A DNA stretch of 64,000 nt from Strix aluco (taxonomy: Eukaryota > Chordata > Aves > Strigiformes > Strigidae), in the NCBI RefSeq assembly GCF_031877795.1, contig NC_133937.1:18317501-18381500 (forward strand), written 5' to 3'. Below are positions 1 through 12,689 of the stretch, piece by piece. A program made the position numbers and the translations under genes. Positions within the stretch are counted from its first letter, which is position 1. Each line of letters begins with the position of its first letter. Under the pieces are notes generated by a model that was not told where the DNA came from, ran no database searches, and saw nothing but the letters and a program-made list of their open reading frames with translations.

Positions 1-1714
1 TACAAGTTATTCATACTACGCACTGGAGAAATATTTCAGCCTTAATTCTTGCACACTGTGTACAGTAAGTGAAACACATTTAGTGTATTAATATAGGCAA
101 CAGACACTCTGTAAATCATGGACATATTGTGAGATACAGGAGATAATAAAGCTATTATTACAGAAAAAGCTGCAGATACAATAGAAACACAAGGTTTGGG
201 TGAGCATCACAGCTGTGAAGAGTGGTAGCTGATACTCATTACCTTTTGAGAAGTTCACCACCTGTAAGAATGTAAAAAATAGTTAAACCTACAAAGACAC
301 TAAGAACTCAAAAGAGAAAGCTATTGAAACTGGCTCGTGACTCTTAACTAGAAACTAGAAGTTGTACTTTGAAAAACTCAGACAAAACCCATGGAGTATC
401 TGTGATAAAGTTACTTTCATATCTGTGCTACTTTCATACCTGTGTTAAGAAGGGATATGGCAATCAGAAATACTCATGCTTGGCAACAGCCATGAGGCTC
501 AAAGCAACAGCCTTCTTCAGTACATACATATAGCAAAAAACCCCCAAAACACCCCGTAGGACTTAAAAAACCTTGTTGACTGGTTACTGTAATATACTGA
601 GAACAGGAATACTTGGTTGTGAACTAGCAAATTCATGAATCAGGGTCCCAAGGAATAGGTTTTTATCTGGTTTGCTAGCTACTCTTATGTTTGCATCACC
701 ATATCTTCAATTCTACTCTCAGTTGACAAACATGCGCATTTTGCTAAGCGGGATGGCAAAGTGAAGCTTTAGGGCATCACTAATCAAGAACTAAGGCACG
801 TGCTATGATACACATGCTTATACTGGTACTTCATCCTGTTATTCCTGCAAGGACAATACATTAAATGTAGCATGTCTAATTTTGGAAACAGCAGATAAAT
901 TTATAACAAATACCTGAACTTGGTTATAAATACCACACTTCTAGAAAATCTATTTAAATTACAGGAGAAAATAGCTAAAGCAGGAAGTGCTAGTACCTGA
1001 TTCTTATATTTTAGGTTTAGGACAAAAAGCAGGATCATAATTTCTCCTCCTGACTGTCCCACAAAAAACTTGAATAAGAAAGGGTTTTGAGATGTAGCTA
1101 ATTAAGAGAACCATGCAGTCAAAGACTGAATGATTTTCTATACAGAAACATGAAGAGAATCTGAAGTAACTGAAAGCATTAATTCAAACAATTTATTTAA
1201 ATACCATTAAACTGTTCAGTAGGAGTTGATATTCAGAAATAAAGCAGCCTTAACTTGTTTTATCTTAATTTACTTCTCAAGCGCTTCTCAAACCTGAATA
1301 CATGTATGTGTAATCTTAATCTGATTTGAGTAATCCACTTTAACAATTCAGATATATTCACTTAGGTATTCATGTCTCCTGAGTTACTGAAAAAAAGGAA
1401 TATAAACTGATGAAAGCATTTTAGCTGAAGAACCATTTGGTAGTATTATTACAAAAGAGATATAAAAAAGCAGTTTTCTACTAAAACAAAAAGAAATAAT
1501 CAGGTGAGATCAGTGTAGTGTATGCATTTTCTGTATTTACAAGAATCTGGTGATAGTTATGAGTCTGAAGTCTCCTCTGTCAAGGTGCCCTGATTTTAAC
1601 ACTGCAATATTGTTGTATGACCTGAGAGGCAAACATTGAGATGCATATCATGACTATACCAGTATTATATCTGTAATATCATATCTATAACATTACGAAT
1701 CAAAAATTGAGAAA

Positions 1715-1800
1715 AAAAAATAGATTAAGTGAACTATCCACAGCTAAGCAATAGATAGTGACTTAATCTGGGACAGAAGGTAGATTCACTCCTGTTCCTA
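1715..1800 (+). mobile_element. MIR-like SINE remnant
   Basis: TTAAGTGAACTATCCACAGC followed by ATAGTGACTTAATCTGGGAC and a CTCCTGTTCCTAGCTT-like end follows the order of a MIR-type SINE, with many substitutions. Low-confidence call. Confidence 0.35.
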
Positions 1801-2609
1801 GCTTCTACTAACAGGCTTCAGACTTCCCATAGCCATGCATGAACTACCTTACAAAATGAAATTACCCCACAGACTCTAGACTCTCATTACCAACATTCTG
1901 TCTTAGGCATGGATAAACTCTGGCTATTTAGTCAGTAGTTACTTCTGAAGAGGGAGGACAAACGGAGAAATAAAGTACCATTATACCATTAGAGACATCA
2001 CTGCAGTGTGGCCATATTTGCTTGTGTTTTTAAACCTTGGACACTGAAGTGAATTAGCCTCCCTCCAATGCAAGACCAGTTTTTTCAGAAAAGTACCCAA
2101 CATGGCAGGGAACAGCAGAATTTATTTATATCTGTAAAAGATACAGGCTGTGCAACAAGGAAGATCTATCCGCATGTCATCACTTACTTTTAGGAACTCC
2201 AGTCACAGACCAGGATCATACTGTATTAAGATTTGATGGAGATACAAAACCAGCTCAGTGCACCTGATTCTGATCATCCACTTCAGCACAGAAAGACTGC
2301 ACAGTTTGTATCCAAACTGCAGAGACCACTGGAAAGGCACCATCGTTGAAATGTATGTCTTTGCAGAAAGCTGCAGATGCTCAAAAAGAACAACTCAAAG
2401 AACTCTGAATTGCTAGCATTACAGAGGTAACAAGAAGTCAAGATTATAGCTGGGATTTCCAGATTTGATGGAAACTGAAAAGAAGCAAAGTACCCTAATT
2501 TTACTCTAGTTCCGCACAATACCAGGTAATACACTTTCCAGTGTGAAATACTTTGTTGAAAACTGTGAATTAAATAATTTAGTCTCTTATCCCATTGTAT
2601 CTATCACCT

Positions 2610-2700
2610 GGTAAATTAGTAAAAGAGGAAGATTAGGCAGAGAGTAAGTGACCTACCCATAGCTATTCAGTAACCCTGAAAAGTAGGAGTATTTGAGGCA
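2610..2700 (+). mobile_element. MIR/CORE-SINE-like fragment
   Basis: Plus-strand similarity to the conserved part of MIR-type SINEs: an AGAGAGTAAGTGACCTACCC block followed by GCTATTCAGTAA. Short and diverged, judged from memory of the consensus. Confidence 0.45.
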
Positions 2701-3263
2701 TGCTTACTTGAGAAGAAACTTTATTGCTGCAATTTCATAAGGCACAATTGCTCTCCACAGACATTTGTCTTTTGTATTTCCTTCGCTGGAAAAACTATTT
2801 GTTAATAGCAGCTAAAAGTACACCTTAATGGGGAGAATAAGTGACTGATAAAATACTTAGAAAAAATGATTAATATTTGGAGATTAAAAAAATCCCTGAA
2901 ATAACTTAGGGCATTTGAGCAAGAGTCTGAAGAGGTGTTACTCTGAAGTCATGTAAGCCACAAGGAAACTATACTATATGCAAAGGGAAAGTAAATTCCT
3001 CTTTTGCTCCACACGTTGACATCTGCAAGTCAGGAGTGGCTTCACACCACTGAGCTGAAATTCAAATCAAAGCAGCTGAGGAGTTGCTAAGATCTCCACT
3101 GCTGAAATCCAATCGTAGCAGAAACTTACTCACTTCATACACCAGAAAAAATAGTCTCTGTCAGAGTTTGTTTTCTATTTCAAGGCAAACATTTGGAGCG
3201 AGGTAAGAATTCACAGTCTCAACTTTCAATGCTATTTTCAAATCAAGCTCTTACAAAGATGGG

Positions 3264-3411
3264 TCAGTGTTGCCTCGTCCTCTTGAGAAAAATCTCATGC
3301 ATATAGTCCCAAAATCTTCCCTGATGCGACTCGTTGCGATGAATCATAGCAGTGAGGGCCTCACCCTGATCAAGGCTTTGCCAATAATCCTGCAGCCACA
3401 TCTCTTTCCAA
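3264..3411 (-). CDS. FUT11: FUT11 coding exon 3 (C-terminus)
   Basis: The acceptor TTTGTTTCAG is followed by the T that completes serine, then [20 protein letters not shown], and the frame ends FLKRTRQH with TGA. The C-terminal [10 protein letters not shown] block, which I recall from FUT10/FUT11 proteins, identifies the exon. It includes an NES glycosylation sequon. The exon lies 5 kb from exon 2 and is covered on the opposite strand by a spurious open frame. Confidence 0.93.
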
Positions 3412-6400
3412 CTGAAACAAAACCAGAGAAACCACCATCAACCATTAAAAACAACAAACGAGTCTGCAGCTGTAATAGCACTGAAAGCATTTCTTTTCTT
3501 TCACCTAAGAGGAAAACAGGCCCAGAGATGGTCATAACAAAGTATGTTGTTACCATGCCATTGAGCACCAAGTCATTTAAAGAAACTTGCTATGAAAATT
3601 CTCTACAGAAAATATAAGTTCACTGTTAGCTTTACAACATTCTAGAAACATCAGCATGGGGCTATGGTGGTAACCAAAGAGACTAAATTATTAATTGTAG
3701 AGAATAAAAAATTAAAATAAAATCTAGCGCAGAGTCCTTATATGATTTTGAGAGTAGCCTTCCATGCCTGGTATATGTACAACAGTTAGCCTAAGAGTCA
3801 ACTTTTTTTTCCAAATAATCCATTTATCAATTAGAGAATAACAGCTACTCATTACAAACTCAGGTTATACATGGCAGAGACAAAAAAATCATTATATCCC
3901 TCAACCCTGACCCTGTTCTTTATCTCCAGACTAGATGGTGGAGAATAGGCTTTCTCTTTTTCAATGCATACATTCTCAAACTTTTCATAGCACAGACCAC
4001 ATCACTGCAACTTCCAGCAATTCCCTTCCAATTCATGATCATGTGGACTACTTCTCTCATTTGTGTTATATCAAGGTATGGCAATAATTTATTTATCTCT
4101 TCTCCGTTATATCTGCTACCCAGCCACATAAACCCATCACAAATTTTGGAAAGAAGGACTAAACATGATGCTCTTTTTAATCTGTCCATATGAGTTACTT
4201 AATACTTGTTAACTTACATACAGAGCTTTTTTCTTCTTTCTCCTTCCCAATCACAGAAATAAGTACAGTGTCTTCTGCGTTCACTATATACACCATATAT
4301 TAAAGCAAACATGGCTGCACTGCCCAGAAGCAGATCTCACCCACTACTCCAGGAAGAGCAAAAGAAACACACATCATGTCATAGTCGCTTTCTTTGTAGA
4401 GCACTACACAACTTGTATGCCATGAGAATTAAGTTTTCTGTGGTCAACAGTATCATCTATGGTGGGACGTTTCGGCAGCGTTCACCAACAGAGACCTCAA
4501 AATTAACCTTTTAACATAGATTACAATGTGAAGGACCACAGACAGAGGCTCACTTCTGCATTTAAGAAAAAAAAGTCTGCCGAAAGGTTCCTTTGTAAAA
4601 TGCAGCACTTGGACGTACTGTGAGATCACTTTGCTTACCAGCTGCACTTGTTAACCTCTGTTCATGGACTGCCAACATGAATTACTTGTTTTTTACAGCA
4701 CTGAATAAGGGCACACGTTAGGAAAATGAGTATACTTGCATTAAGTACTAGACACAAGGTTAAGTGGCAGTAGGTAACAGAATAAAGAAAATGTTTTCCA
4801 GCTGAACTCTGTGCAAACAACACTGAAAGGAATTCCAGTATCCAAGTGAAGACTTTCACCAAAAACATGAAATAAGAACACTTTGATATTTTTCATTTTA
4901 CATTGCTGTTATTGATTTTTAAGAAAATAATTTCACTGTGATTCTGTAACTTGGAAAAAATTGGTACCCCAGGATGAACAGGAAAATCCTGAAATTACCA
5001 ACTAGATACACGTGAAACGTTATTACCATGAGATACAGATCTATCTTTAATCCTGGCTGATTATTGGATTCTATTGCAAGAGACCCTTACAGTGTACACG
5101 TGGCAAATCTGATACACTTTTAAGCTGGTTTTCCTCTTCTCATAAATAAACTGTGACACTGGTATAAAATGGAACTAGCAAAACCACGATGGTTTCAAAA
5201 TATTCCTTTATCAAAGGCACACTGGCTTCTCTTTTCTCATGATACCACAGATGAAAAGTAGGTAACTGAAAAGGTATTGGCACTTAGTCTTCTTACAGTT
5301 ATCCTCTCAAACACCCCACTTTTCGAAAATTAATCCTTATCAATGAAACCAAACATTTCTCTTCACAAAGGTGAGAGTCAAAGAATAATTGGAGATTCCG
5401 GTTCCTACTAAAAAGATATTCAGCTCATCACTAGCACTATAACTCACTATTTTCTATAGAAAGCAGTCAAAAATTCAATACATTATAGTGACTGACCCAT
5501 AACCTAACACATACAAATGGTTGTTCTACAGCCTGTCTTCTGAAGCTCACTCGGGTGTGAAACCCAGACGTCCAGACACAAGTGAGGCTGCAAGCATAAG
5601 GATTTAGGAACCACATCTCCACACTGAGCACTAAAGGACAGCTCAGTCTTAGCTGTCCTTTAATACAGCTAAGTATTATACTGTAACTATTATACTAATT
5701 GACTGAAGGTATAATAATGTGCTCCAGCTACACATACCTACATAGAGATTCTGATGCAACAGTTCTGTCAATTCAGCACATTCATCAGCCGTAAGAACAA
5801 ATTACATCTGGGAATAAGGGTTACAGACCATGCAGATGCAGAGGGTAACCGTATTGTAATTGAGTACTTACTCTAAAAATGTATAAACTCCAATTGCTTT
5901 TGTTGTCCTTTGAGTTCCAGAAGCTCCAGAACCCCAAATCACAGTGTACATTTATGTCAGACCTTGTATTTTGCATTATATATTCTAGCACTTGCATCCC
6001 ACTAGGCCTGCCTCATTTTTCCACAACATATACAACTGACTGGCTCAGTAGACAGTCATGTAAATTGATCATACTGTTGACATAATATTACTGTCAAACT
6101 CTGACAAAATATGAGCATGTTTAGCTGATGTTTTGGTGGCAATTTTATGCTACTGTCACACCACTCAGAATTCTAAGTAACCGTGTTCCATTTTGGAGAT
6201 AAAAACGGTGAAAGCTCAGATGCTTAAGAGATAGAAACCACTGTATTTCACTGGAATCCCCTTGATCATGCTTTGGAAAGTATAGATACATATCTTTCTA
6301 AAACAGATAGCAGACAATGTAGAAGCTTCCCTGGTACAATTTTTCCAGACACATCTCATGTCTACAAACAGGGGAAGAATAACATACTATGGTTCAATGA

Positions 6401-9400
6401 GACACGGAAACTTCTGTGGGATGCAACTGTAGCTTGGATTATGGACCAACTGTTCAAAACTCTTTGCTGATGATCACTGCACAGAATGATAGGAGCACCT
6501 GAGCTTGCAGTAAGTGGCACAGGCACCCATGCTGTGCCTTCAAATGTACTTCTCTACTGCCATCTGCTGCTCAAGCAAAAGAAAATCTATGAAAAAGTAC
6601 AGAATATAGAACAGGATGCTTGCATAGCATGCTACAAGGAAAAAAACCCACATCTTGCTACCGAGACTGAGAAAAGTTATTACTATAAAAAAGCTCCAAT
6701 AAATGAATCAACCAACAGAAAACAAAGGATTATGGATTCCTTTTACTTACAAGCATAACTTGTCAATTAGTCAATACGAGAATTAATTGCACTGTGAAGA
6801 AGGCTTTTCAATTACAAACGTCACAAGTTTTGTGAAATAGGCATTTCCTAAACAACCGGGATGACCTCGGGTTTGTTTTCGTTTTTTAATTTCAGCTGGC
6901 CATTTTTGAAAGCACCTGAACATAGGACAAAGTAGTTCCCCACACTTAAAAAATTCTTCATACTTTTTTGTGGATGGATAACGTAGTAAAAACTTTTTTA
7001 CAGCTTCATATCCACATAGAACTTAGTTCTGGGTTAGCATAATGGATTCTGCATTTTCAACACACTGTTTCTTCTAACATTTTAACACTCCTAAGCATTT
7101 GATTCCTTAGTCTAGGAAATAATGAACAAAGCTGTAACCTGATAAAAACTGGAATAGAGTATATTGACAACTTCCTTCTGGAGATCTCAACATGAGATTT
7201 CTCAACATTTTCAAAAAGCAATTAATTTAATACTACAGTGGGACTGACATCAGAACATTGAAAGCTTTGGTAATAGCTATGAACATAGGCGAGATCTGCT
7301 GTGGCTGAGGGCTTATCTTTATGATTGCTGTCTGATAGCTTAATAGAAAGTGAATTGCATGCACTTGAGTAACTGCCTAAGAAGACAGAAGCTGTTGCAG
7401 GTAATGCAAAGGAAAATGACAAACCTGGGGGATCCAAACATGCTACACTGGTAATACACGTTACAAGAAGTGTGCACGTGGTTTATGAACTGCAAGAACC
7501 CATCCTTCTAGCAACTGCAACTTCAAACACAGTCAATGGAAAAACTCAAGGTTTGGGAACCCAAGCACTGACTTGTTTTGTACCAACACACGTATAAATA
7601 CTAAGTAGACCACGCAAACAAAGCTCTATCCTGCCTGTCAAAAAGGGCTGCCTGAGGGTTGGTGTGGTTAGCTCCCTGCTGACAGACTTGAGGGCAGCTT
7701 GCATGGGAGATGGCTAACACTGGGCTATAGGCCTGGGAGATTCCAGCAACGCTAGCAATCCCTGTGCACAAAGGTAACAAGAAGCTACTCAATCTACTCT
7801 GTCCTGCGTAGTCCTTCTCCTAAATGAATGGGATGGCGTCCTTCAACACAAGCCAGAATTTTGTCACACAAAACAACAAAAAGTCTCATAAAGTATTCTG
7901 AGTGACACTAACTTCTGCTCTGAAGTCAACAGGAGTTAACCAGGCCTCCACTGAACCGTGGCAACCCCATTCTTAACGCACTACTTTGTAATGAGGTAAA
8001 GAGCTTCTTTCACCCAAGGGCTACTAAGTGCTTTACCATCACTGGACCTAAAAACATCTCTCCTCCAAACAAAGAGGTTAAGATAGACAAAGGATAACCA
8101 CATTGCCCCGGGCCATGGAGCATTTTAACAGAATATTCTGGGTGTCTCACACTCCTCATTCAACCACTAACCGATACCACCACCCAAGCTTCTTTTTCAT
8201 CCCCACTGCCAGACAGTATTAGCAGAACTACCACACCACCCACAAGACATAATATAAAGTGTAACTGGAGATATATTAAGAGATCCTTTAAGTACTAAGC
8301 ATTATTAAAAGTTACAGCTACTATTATTTGAAGCTTTTTTCCCTTCAAAAAGCATAGTATGGGTACATTACCTGTCTCCTCCAGAGAGGTCTTCAACACT
8401 TCCAAACCCAGGGGTTGGCATAGGACATCCCATGTGCTTGAACTGAGCTATGTGAGGTCTGGGAGCTGGAATTTTCCCACGCGACTTTTTGTGTTCCTGC
8501 TCCTCTTTGACCCGGGTGTTCTCCCTGTCACAGATGAAACACTCAAAGCCATTCAGGTAATTGGGCAGAGTCATGTCATTCACACCCCACTCCCGCCTCT
8601 CCAAGCTCTCTAGCAAGAACCGGTTTTTGATTCCACCAAGGTTTTTATACTCTAGATACTTCATATATTCCTCTCCATTCTTGTCGAGGAAATCAAGATA
8701 CTTTGCTAGCTCTTGGGGGCTGTCAAAGTCATCTATAAGAATGATGGAGAGGTTGTTTGGCATCCAGTCCCGCACAGCTGGGGAGCCTCGGTATACTGGG
8801 ACAGCACCCAAGTGCATGGGACGCCACAGCTTCTCTGTCATGTAGTCGTCACATATGGCATTCTCCAAGGCCAGATGAAACTTGTACCTGGCGATAAAAG
8901 TCATAAATTCAGAATCTTCTGTAGTGGCTGTAGAAGTGTCTCTCAGTCGCTCACTGGGAAGCTCACGGTTATGCAGACATTTCCCATAGGAGTCAACCTA
9001 AAACAACAACCGGCATCTTTACAAAGTGATTTGTTTGTCCGAAGCTTGTTTTCAGGGCTTATAGTTCTCGTAAAATTCCTAACTTTGAACAGTTCCTAGC
9101 TACCTTAGTCTAGCTTCACTTTCACTCCAAGTTCTTTCCCTTGTGACTGTTCCTAGAGTCCTAGTTCTACCCGTTTTAGAGGAAACGGAGTGCTCAGTTT
9201 CAAAAGCAGCATAAACTGTACTACAGACTGAGGGGTGGGGGGAGTATGCAGAAAGGAAGATGTCACCCAAAAATGTATTTATTACCAGATAAATCAGAAA
9301 CTGAGGGGTAAGTAAGGGCATTCAACTCCATGTTAATCTAAAAGTCACTTTTCTACTTAACAGAGACCCAGTACTTTTCCAGTTACTACACACAGTTCTG

Positions 9401-11016
9401 CCAGTCTCAGCAGGCTGGCAAAAATTTTCCATTTGTTAGACTGAGAAAAATTGATACAGTGAGCTAAAAGGATACTGTTTAAAAATGAAAGACAATGCAC
9501 TTGATCTGGAATCTGCTTCATACTTTGAGAATAGTCTTATTTTAAACATTCTTTTGTCTTTGCTTCACTACTGAGTACATGATGAATTTGCACAATAATC
9601 ACAACCAATAGAAACAGAAATTACTAGGCAAAAGACTAAAACCAGATGTTTGGTTTTCTTCTAATCTACTATCCTTCAGAATTTTAAGTATAAAAAGCAC
9701 TAAACTTTTTTTCTGCTCGAAAGAAACTATGTTATTTCAGTTTATGAAGCTACTCTGCATCAGCTGTGCCACAGCAGTACAAACCACCACAGAAATAACC
9801 TGGTCTTACAATGCAGATAAGGAGCAGATTCTCAAAACACAGTGACCCGTCATTTTACAGCACGCCTATCCTTTCAAACGGGAGCAAGGCTTATAAGCGG
9901 GCAGCCTAACGGTACAGTAACTTAGAGGTCCGGAGGCTTCAGCAACTTCTAGCACAAGACCAAGCTTATTCAAGCTTAGCCCAACTTGTGACTGATCCCG
10001 AGTTTGGTCAACTCCACGACTAACAGCCACCACCAGGCCTACCTACTGGCATGCGGTGTAGTCTAGACCACGCTTTGGGAAGGAATACAACTAGTTTTTC
10101 TGTCCAGCTGGTAGTCGGCATGCATCCCGTTACGATTCGCGTCTTGGCTAAAAACAAGGACAAACAAACCCCATTAAAAAGCGGAGGTGGAGGGGGGCGG
10201 CCAGGCGGCCCCAGCTCCTCCGGCGACGGCTCGGCCCGGCTTCCCTGCGCCCCCACCTACCTGGATGTACCGCATGAGTTCCCGCACGTAGCGGTCCCTG
10301 TCCGAGGGGACATCGCAGTGGGACTGCAGGTACAGCACCGGGGCGTAGCCCTCCCGCCGCCACGCGTCCTTCTCGGCCAGGGGCACCGCCGGGCCCCGCA
10401 GGTAGCCCACGCCGGGCAGCCACTGCAGCGTGAGCGGGTAGTCGGACTCCCGGCGGAAGGTGGCCGTGTAGTTGAAGAGCCGGATGCCGGGCGGGTGCGA
10501 GAGGAGGTAGTTGTTCATGGGGGACTCCTCGTGGAAGAGCGCCCAGGTCTGGTGGGGCAGGCGGGGCAGCGGCGCCTCGTAGGCCCGGAAGTCGGTGCCG
10601 TAGAAGATGAGGGCCTTGGTGCGGCGGTGCCGGGCCACCCGCCGGCTGCGGGTGACGAGGCAGGAGCCGCGCGGGCAGTCGATCCGCTCCGTGTCGCCGG
10701 GGAAGTGGGGGAAGAGGCTCCCGCTCCACCACAGCAGGATGGGCAGCGCCTTGTTGCTCCGCGTGTCGTTGTTGCCGGGGCCGCGGTACGAGGCGGCGGC
10801 GACGAAGGCCGCGCCCGGCGGGACGGCATCCTGCGCCCACCCCTCCGCGCCGCACGGCTCCTCGGCGCCCGCCAGCCCGGCCGCCTCCTCTTCCTCCTCC
10901 GCCGTCGTCGTGCCCTCCGCGGCCAGCGCGGCCCCCGCGCCCCAGGCCAGCGCCAGCATCACCCAGAAGCCGGCGGGCCCCCGCCGCGGTACGCGGCCCG
11001 GCCTGCCGCCACCCAT
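3264..11016 (-). CDS. FUT11: FUT11, GT10-family fucosyltransferase 11 (gene span, three coding exons)
   Basis: Coding exons are 10261-11016, 8372-8997 and 3264-3411, joined by GT-AG introns of about 1.3 and 5.0 kb. They total 1530 nt (509 aa plus stop); the human protein is about 490 aa (recalled). The product is a type II membrane enzyme: a short basic N-terminus, one hydrophobic segment at residues 17-33, then a lumenal domain. The GT10 signature falls at residues 301-312 ([12 protein letters not shown]), followed by HLGAVPVY. Known of the family: GDP-fucose is the donor; FUT10 and FUT11 act in the ER/early secretory pathway, and recent work assigns them protein O-fucosylation of EMI domains instead of Lewis-antigen synthesis. 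The start chosen is the first in-frame ATG, with G at -3 and +4; the frame stays open upstream but has no earlier ATG. The gene is intact, with no frameshift. Confidence 0.95.
8372..8997 (-). CDS. FUT11: FUT11 coding exon 2 (catalytic core)
   Basis: 626 nt. The acceptor TTTTAG lies just before the codons [10 protein letters not shown], and the donor GTAATG splits a serine codon (AG/T). It encodes the conserved fucosyltransferase core: [20 protein letters not shown], then the CDDY-TEKLWRP motif that contacts the nucleotide sugar, then the [12 protein letters not shown] segment. Reading past the donor would hit an immediate stop, which supports the splice. Confidence 0.95.
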
Positions 11017-11169
11017 GCCCGCCGCCCTGGGCCCCCCCCGCTCCGCTCCGCTGCAGGAAGCGGCCGCAAGGGCCCCGCCCGCGGGCGGCGCTCCGTCACG
11101 GCAGAGCGGGGCCGAGCCGGCGGCGGTACCACCTCTCTCCCGCCGCTTTGTGCTCTCCACGCCAGTTAA
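10051..11169 (+). other. Compositional antisense open frame over FUT11 exon 1 (not a gene)
   Basis: A 372-codon plus-strand frame runs opposite FUT11 exon 1. It is rich in Arg, Gly, Pro and Ala, has no recognisable domain, and is explained by stop-codon depletion in a CpG island. Listed so that it is not mistaken for a gene. Confidence 0.85.
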
Positions 11170-11420
11170 AGGCGGCCGCAGGGGCAGCGAGGCGTAACGC
11201 GGCGCGGGTACGGCCACAGCAGCGCTGCAGCCTCCGCCAGGTCTTACTTCAAGCTGGGGTAAACCCGCTCCGCCTCTAAGGGCCCTGCATCGGCGGCACC
11301 GACAGCGGGGCGGGACGAGCCCGAGCCCCGGCCCGAGGCACAGCCCGCCCGGCGCAGGACACCTGCAGAGCGCGGTTCCTCTGCCGAGCAGGCGGCGAGA
11401 TGGGGCAAGGACGCTGCGAT
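10150..11420 (-). promoter_or_regulatory. FUT11: CpG island and promoter region of FUT11
   Basis: Strongly GC- and CpG-rich DNA covers FUT11 exon 1 and about 400 bp upstream of its ATG, against an AT-rich background on both sides. Transcription of FUT11 should start upstream of 11016. No TATA box is evident, as is usual for a housekeeping CpG promoter. The exact start site cannot be read from the sequence. Long opposite-strand open frames here are a product of base composition. Confidence 0.75.
10261..11016 (-). CDS. FUT11: FUT11 coding exon 1
   Basis: 252 whole codons from the initiator ATG to a phase-0 donor (CAG then GTAGGT). It encodes the cytoplasmic tail, the signal anchor ([17 protein letters not shown]), an acidic glutamate-rich stem, and the N-terminal half of the catalytic domain, including [17 protein letters not shown] and [18 protein letters not shown]. 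The exon is very GC-rich because it lies inside the promoter CpG island. Confidence 0.95.
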
Positions 11421-12689
11421 TAGCTCCTGCTGAGGACCAGAAAGGGACGGAACTGAAAACGCCTTTTAGTAACAGAAAGGTTGGTGTTTAAAATGTCTAC
11501 AGGTAGGTTTAAAGCTCCCTTGAAACTGCTCTTCTGTACCAACCTTGAATAACTCCTTTGGTGTTAAAATATTCTGTAAGGGGGAAAGTGGTGTCTGCAA
11601 AGCTGTGTTTGGGCTACACCATAAAAATCCAACAGAAGTATGCCAGAATTCCCAGTTATGCAATTGCTAAAAGCATCAAATTCATTCCTTAACCTAAGAG
11701 ATAACTTAATCCCAATGACAATACTTATGACTGATAATTCATAATACAGGACACTGGTTAGCATGGATTCAGCAAAGAAGTATTCTCTATCCGTCTAAGG
11801 AACAGCTTCAAACATGGGTATCTTTTTGCTTTCCTTTGAAAAGTTAGGTCTTGACACCAGTCAGGGTAGAAAGAGTACCACCCCTGTGCCATCCACACCG
11901 GCTCCTCACATCCCACCAGATTGCAAAGGTGGGCTCTGCAAGGCCATTTCCACATGCATCATAAGGGGTGCTGCCACAAAAATGCTCGCAAGCACAATTT
12001 ACTCCACACGATTGACGTACAATGTCCATCATTATCACAATATATCAGGTCAGTAGCAGATTCTGGACATACTGTACATTCTGTAGGAGAGTAATCTCAA
12101 AAATGTTCTACAGCAAACTAAGTATTGTTGGATATTTAGCAATGATTGTCTTGTGCTTTCATACAGATTGTTGTAAGGTTATCAGCAAATCGTACACAAC
12201 GTTCCAGGCTACAGTCAAGTTACACTGCCAGTTCACTCTGAACTTTATTTTTGCAATTAGCATCCCCCCCCCCAAAAAAAAACCAACCCACCCAGCTTCC
12301 CTATCTTAACTCTGAAAGAGAAGCTCTCTTTCTCTTAAAAACTTAAGACTACCGAAGTCTTTAAGTTAACATTGTCACAAGGTAAGGGTAATACTTTCCA
12401 AAGCAGACCAAAAAACCCCCAATCTTATTCAAGCTGTGTTGGGAAAAAAGGAAATCTCTTTACAAAATGAAAGTTCAGAAGGGGCAGAAAGTTAAAGTAA
12501 CACTGAGATTAAATAGCACCTTTTGTCTGTTGATTCCTGTTGAATTTCTTATTATGGTTCAGTGTAAATAAGAAAAAGAAAAGACTGAACTTGGTCAGCA
12601 GAAGATTAGACCATAAAGGATCAATCAGCTAGACTTCAGCCGTTCCCATTTCCTCCCTCCCGCAAAATACAGGGTTTGGAAAAATAAGC
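11421..12689. other. Intergenic spacer between FUT11 promoter and SEC24C 3' end
   Basis: AT-rich single-copy-looking DNA with no gene. It contains a short C10-A9 homopolymer pair at 12264-12282. The two genes are head-to-tail on the minus strand, so FUT11 starts about 1.7 kb beyond the likely SEC24C poly(A) site. Confidence 0.6.

Larger units (their letters stand above)
1..3263. other. FUT11 3'UTR and downstream intergenic DNA, no gene seen
   Basis: AT-rich sequence with no open frame that looks like a real exon. Its right end must hold the FUT11 3'UTR, which runs leftward from the stop codon at 3264. Two minus-strand AATAAA hexamers are possible poly(A) signals, at 2720-2725 and 2121-2126; the true one cannot be decided here. 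Two MIR-like fragments lie at about 1715-1800 and 2610-2700. In human the next gene in this direction is CHCHD1 (as recalled), but nothing resembling it is visible. Confidence 0.5.

Noticed and set aside
3267-3617. 116-codon plus-strand open frame at the FUT11 3' end
   Set aside because: It is the antisense shadow of FUT11 coding exon 3, whose minus-strand translation matches the conserved C-terminus.
10051-11169. 372-codon plus-strand open frame, and other long frames antisense to FUT11 exon 1
   Set aside because: Low-complexity Arg/Gly/Pro/Ala translation with no domain, lying in a CpG island opposite a clearly conserved exon.
11017-11217. Upstream in-frame extension of FUT11 by 67 codons
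   Set aside because: The extension begins at GTG and has no ATG; the ATG at 11016 has a good context and is followed directly by a normal signal anchor.
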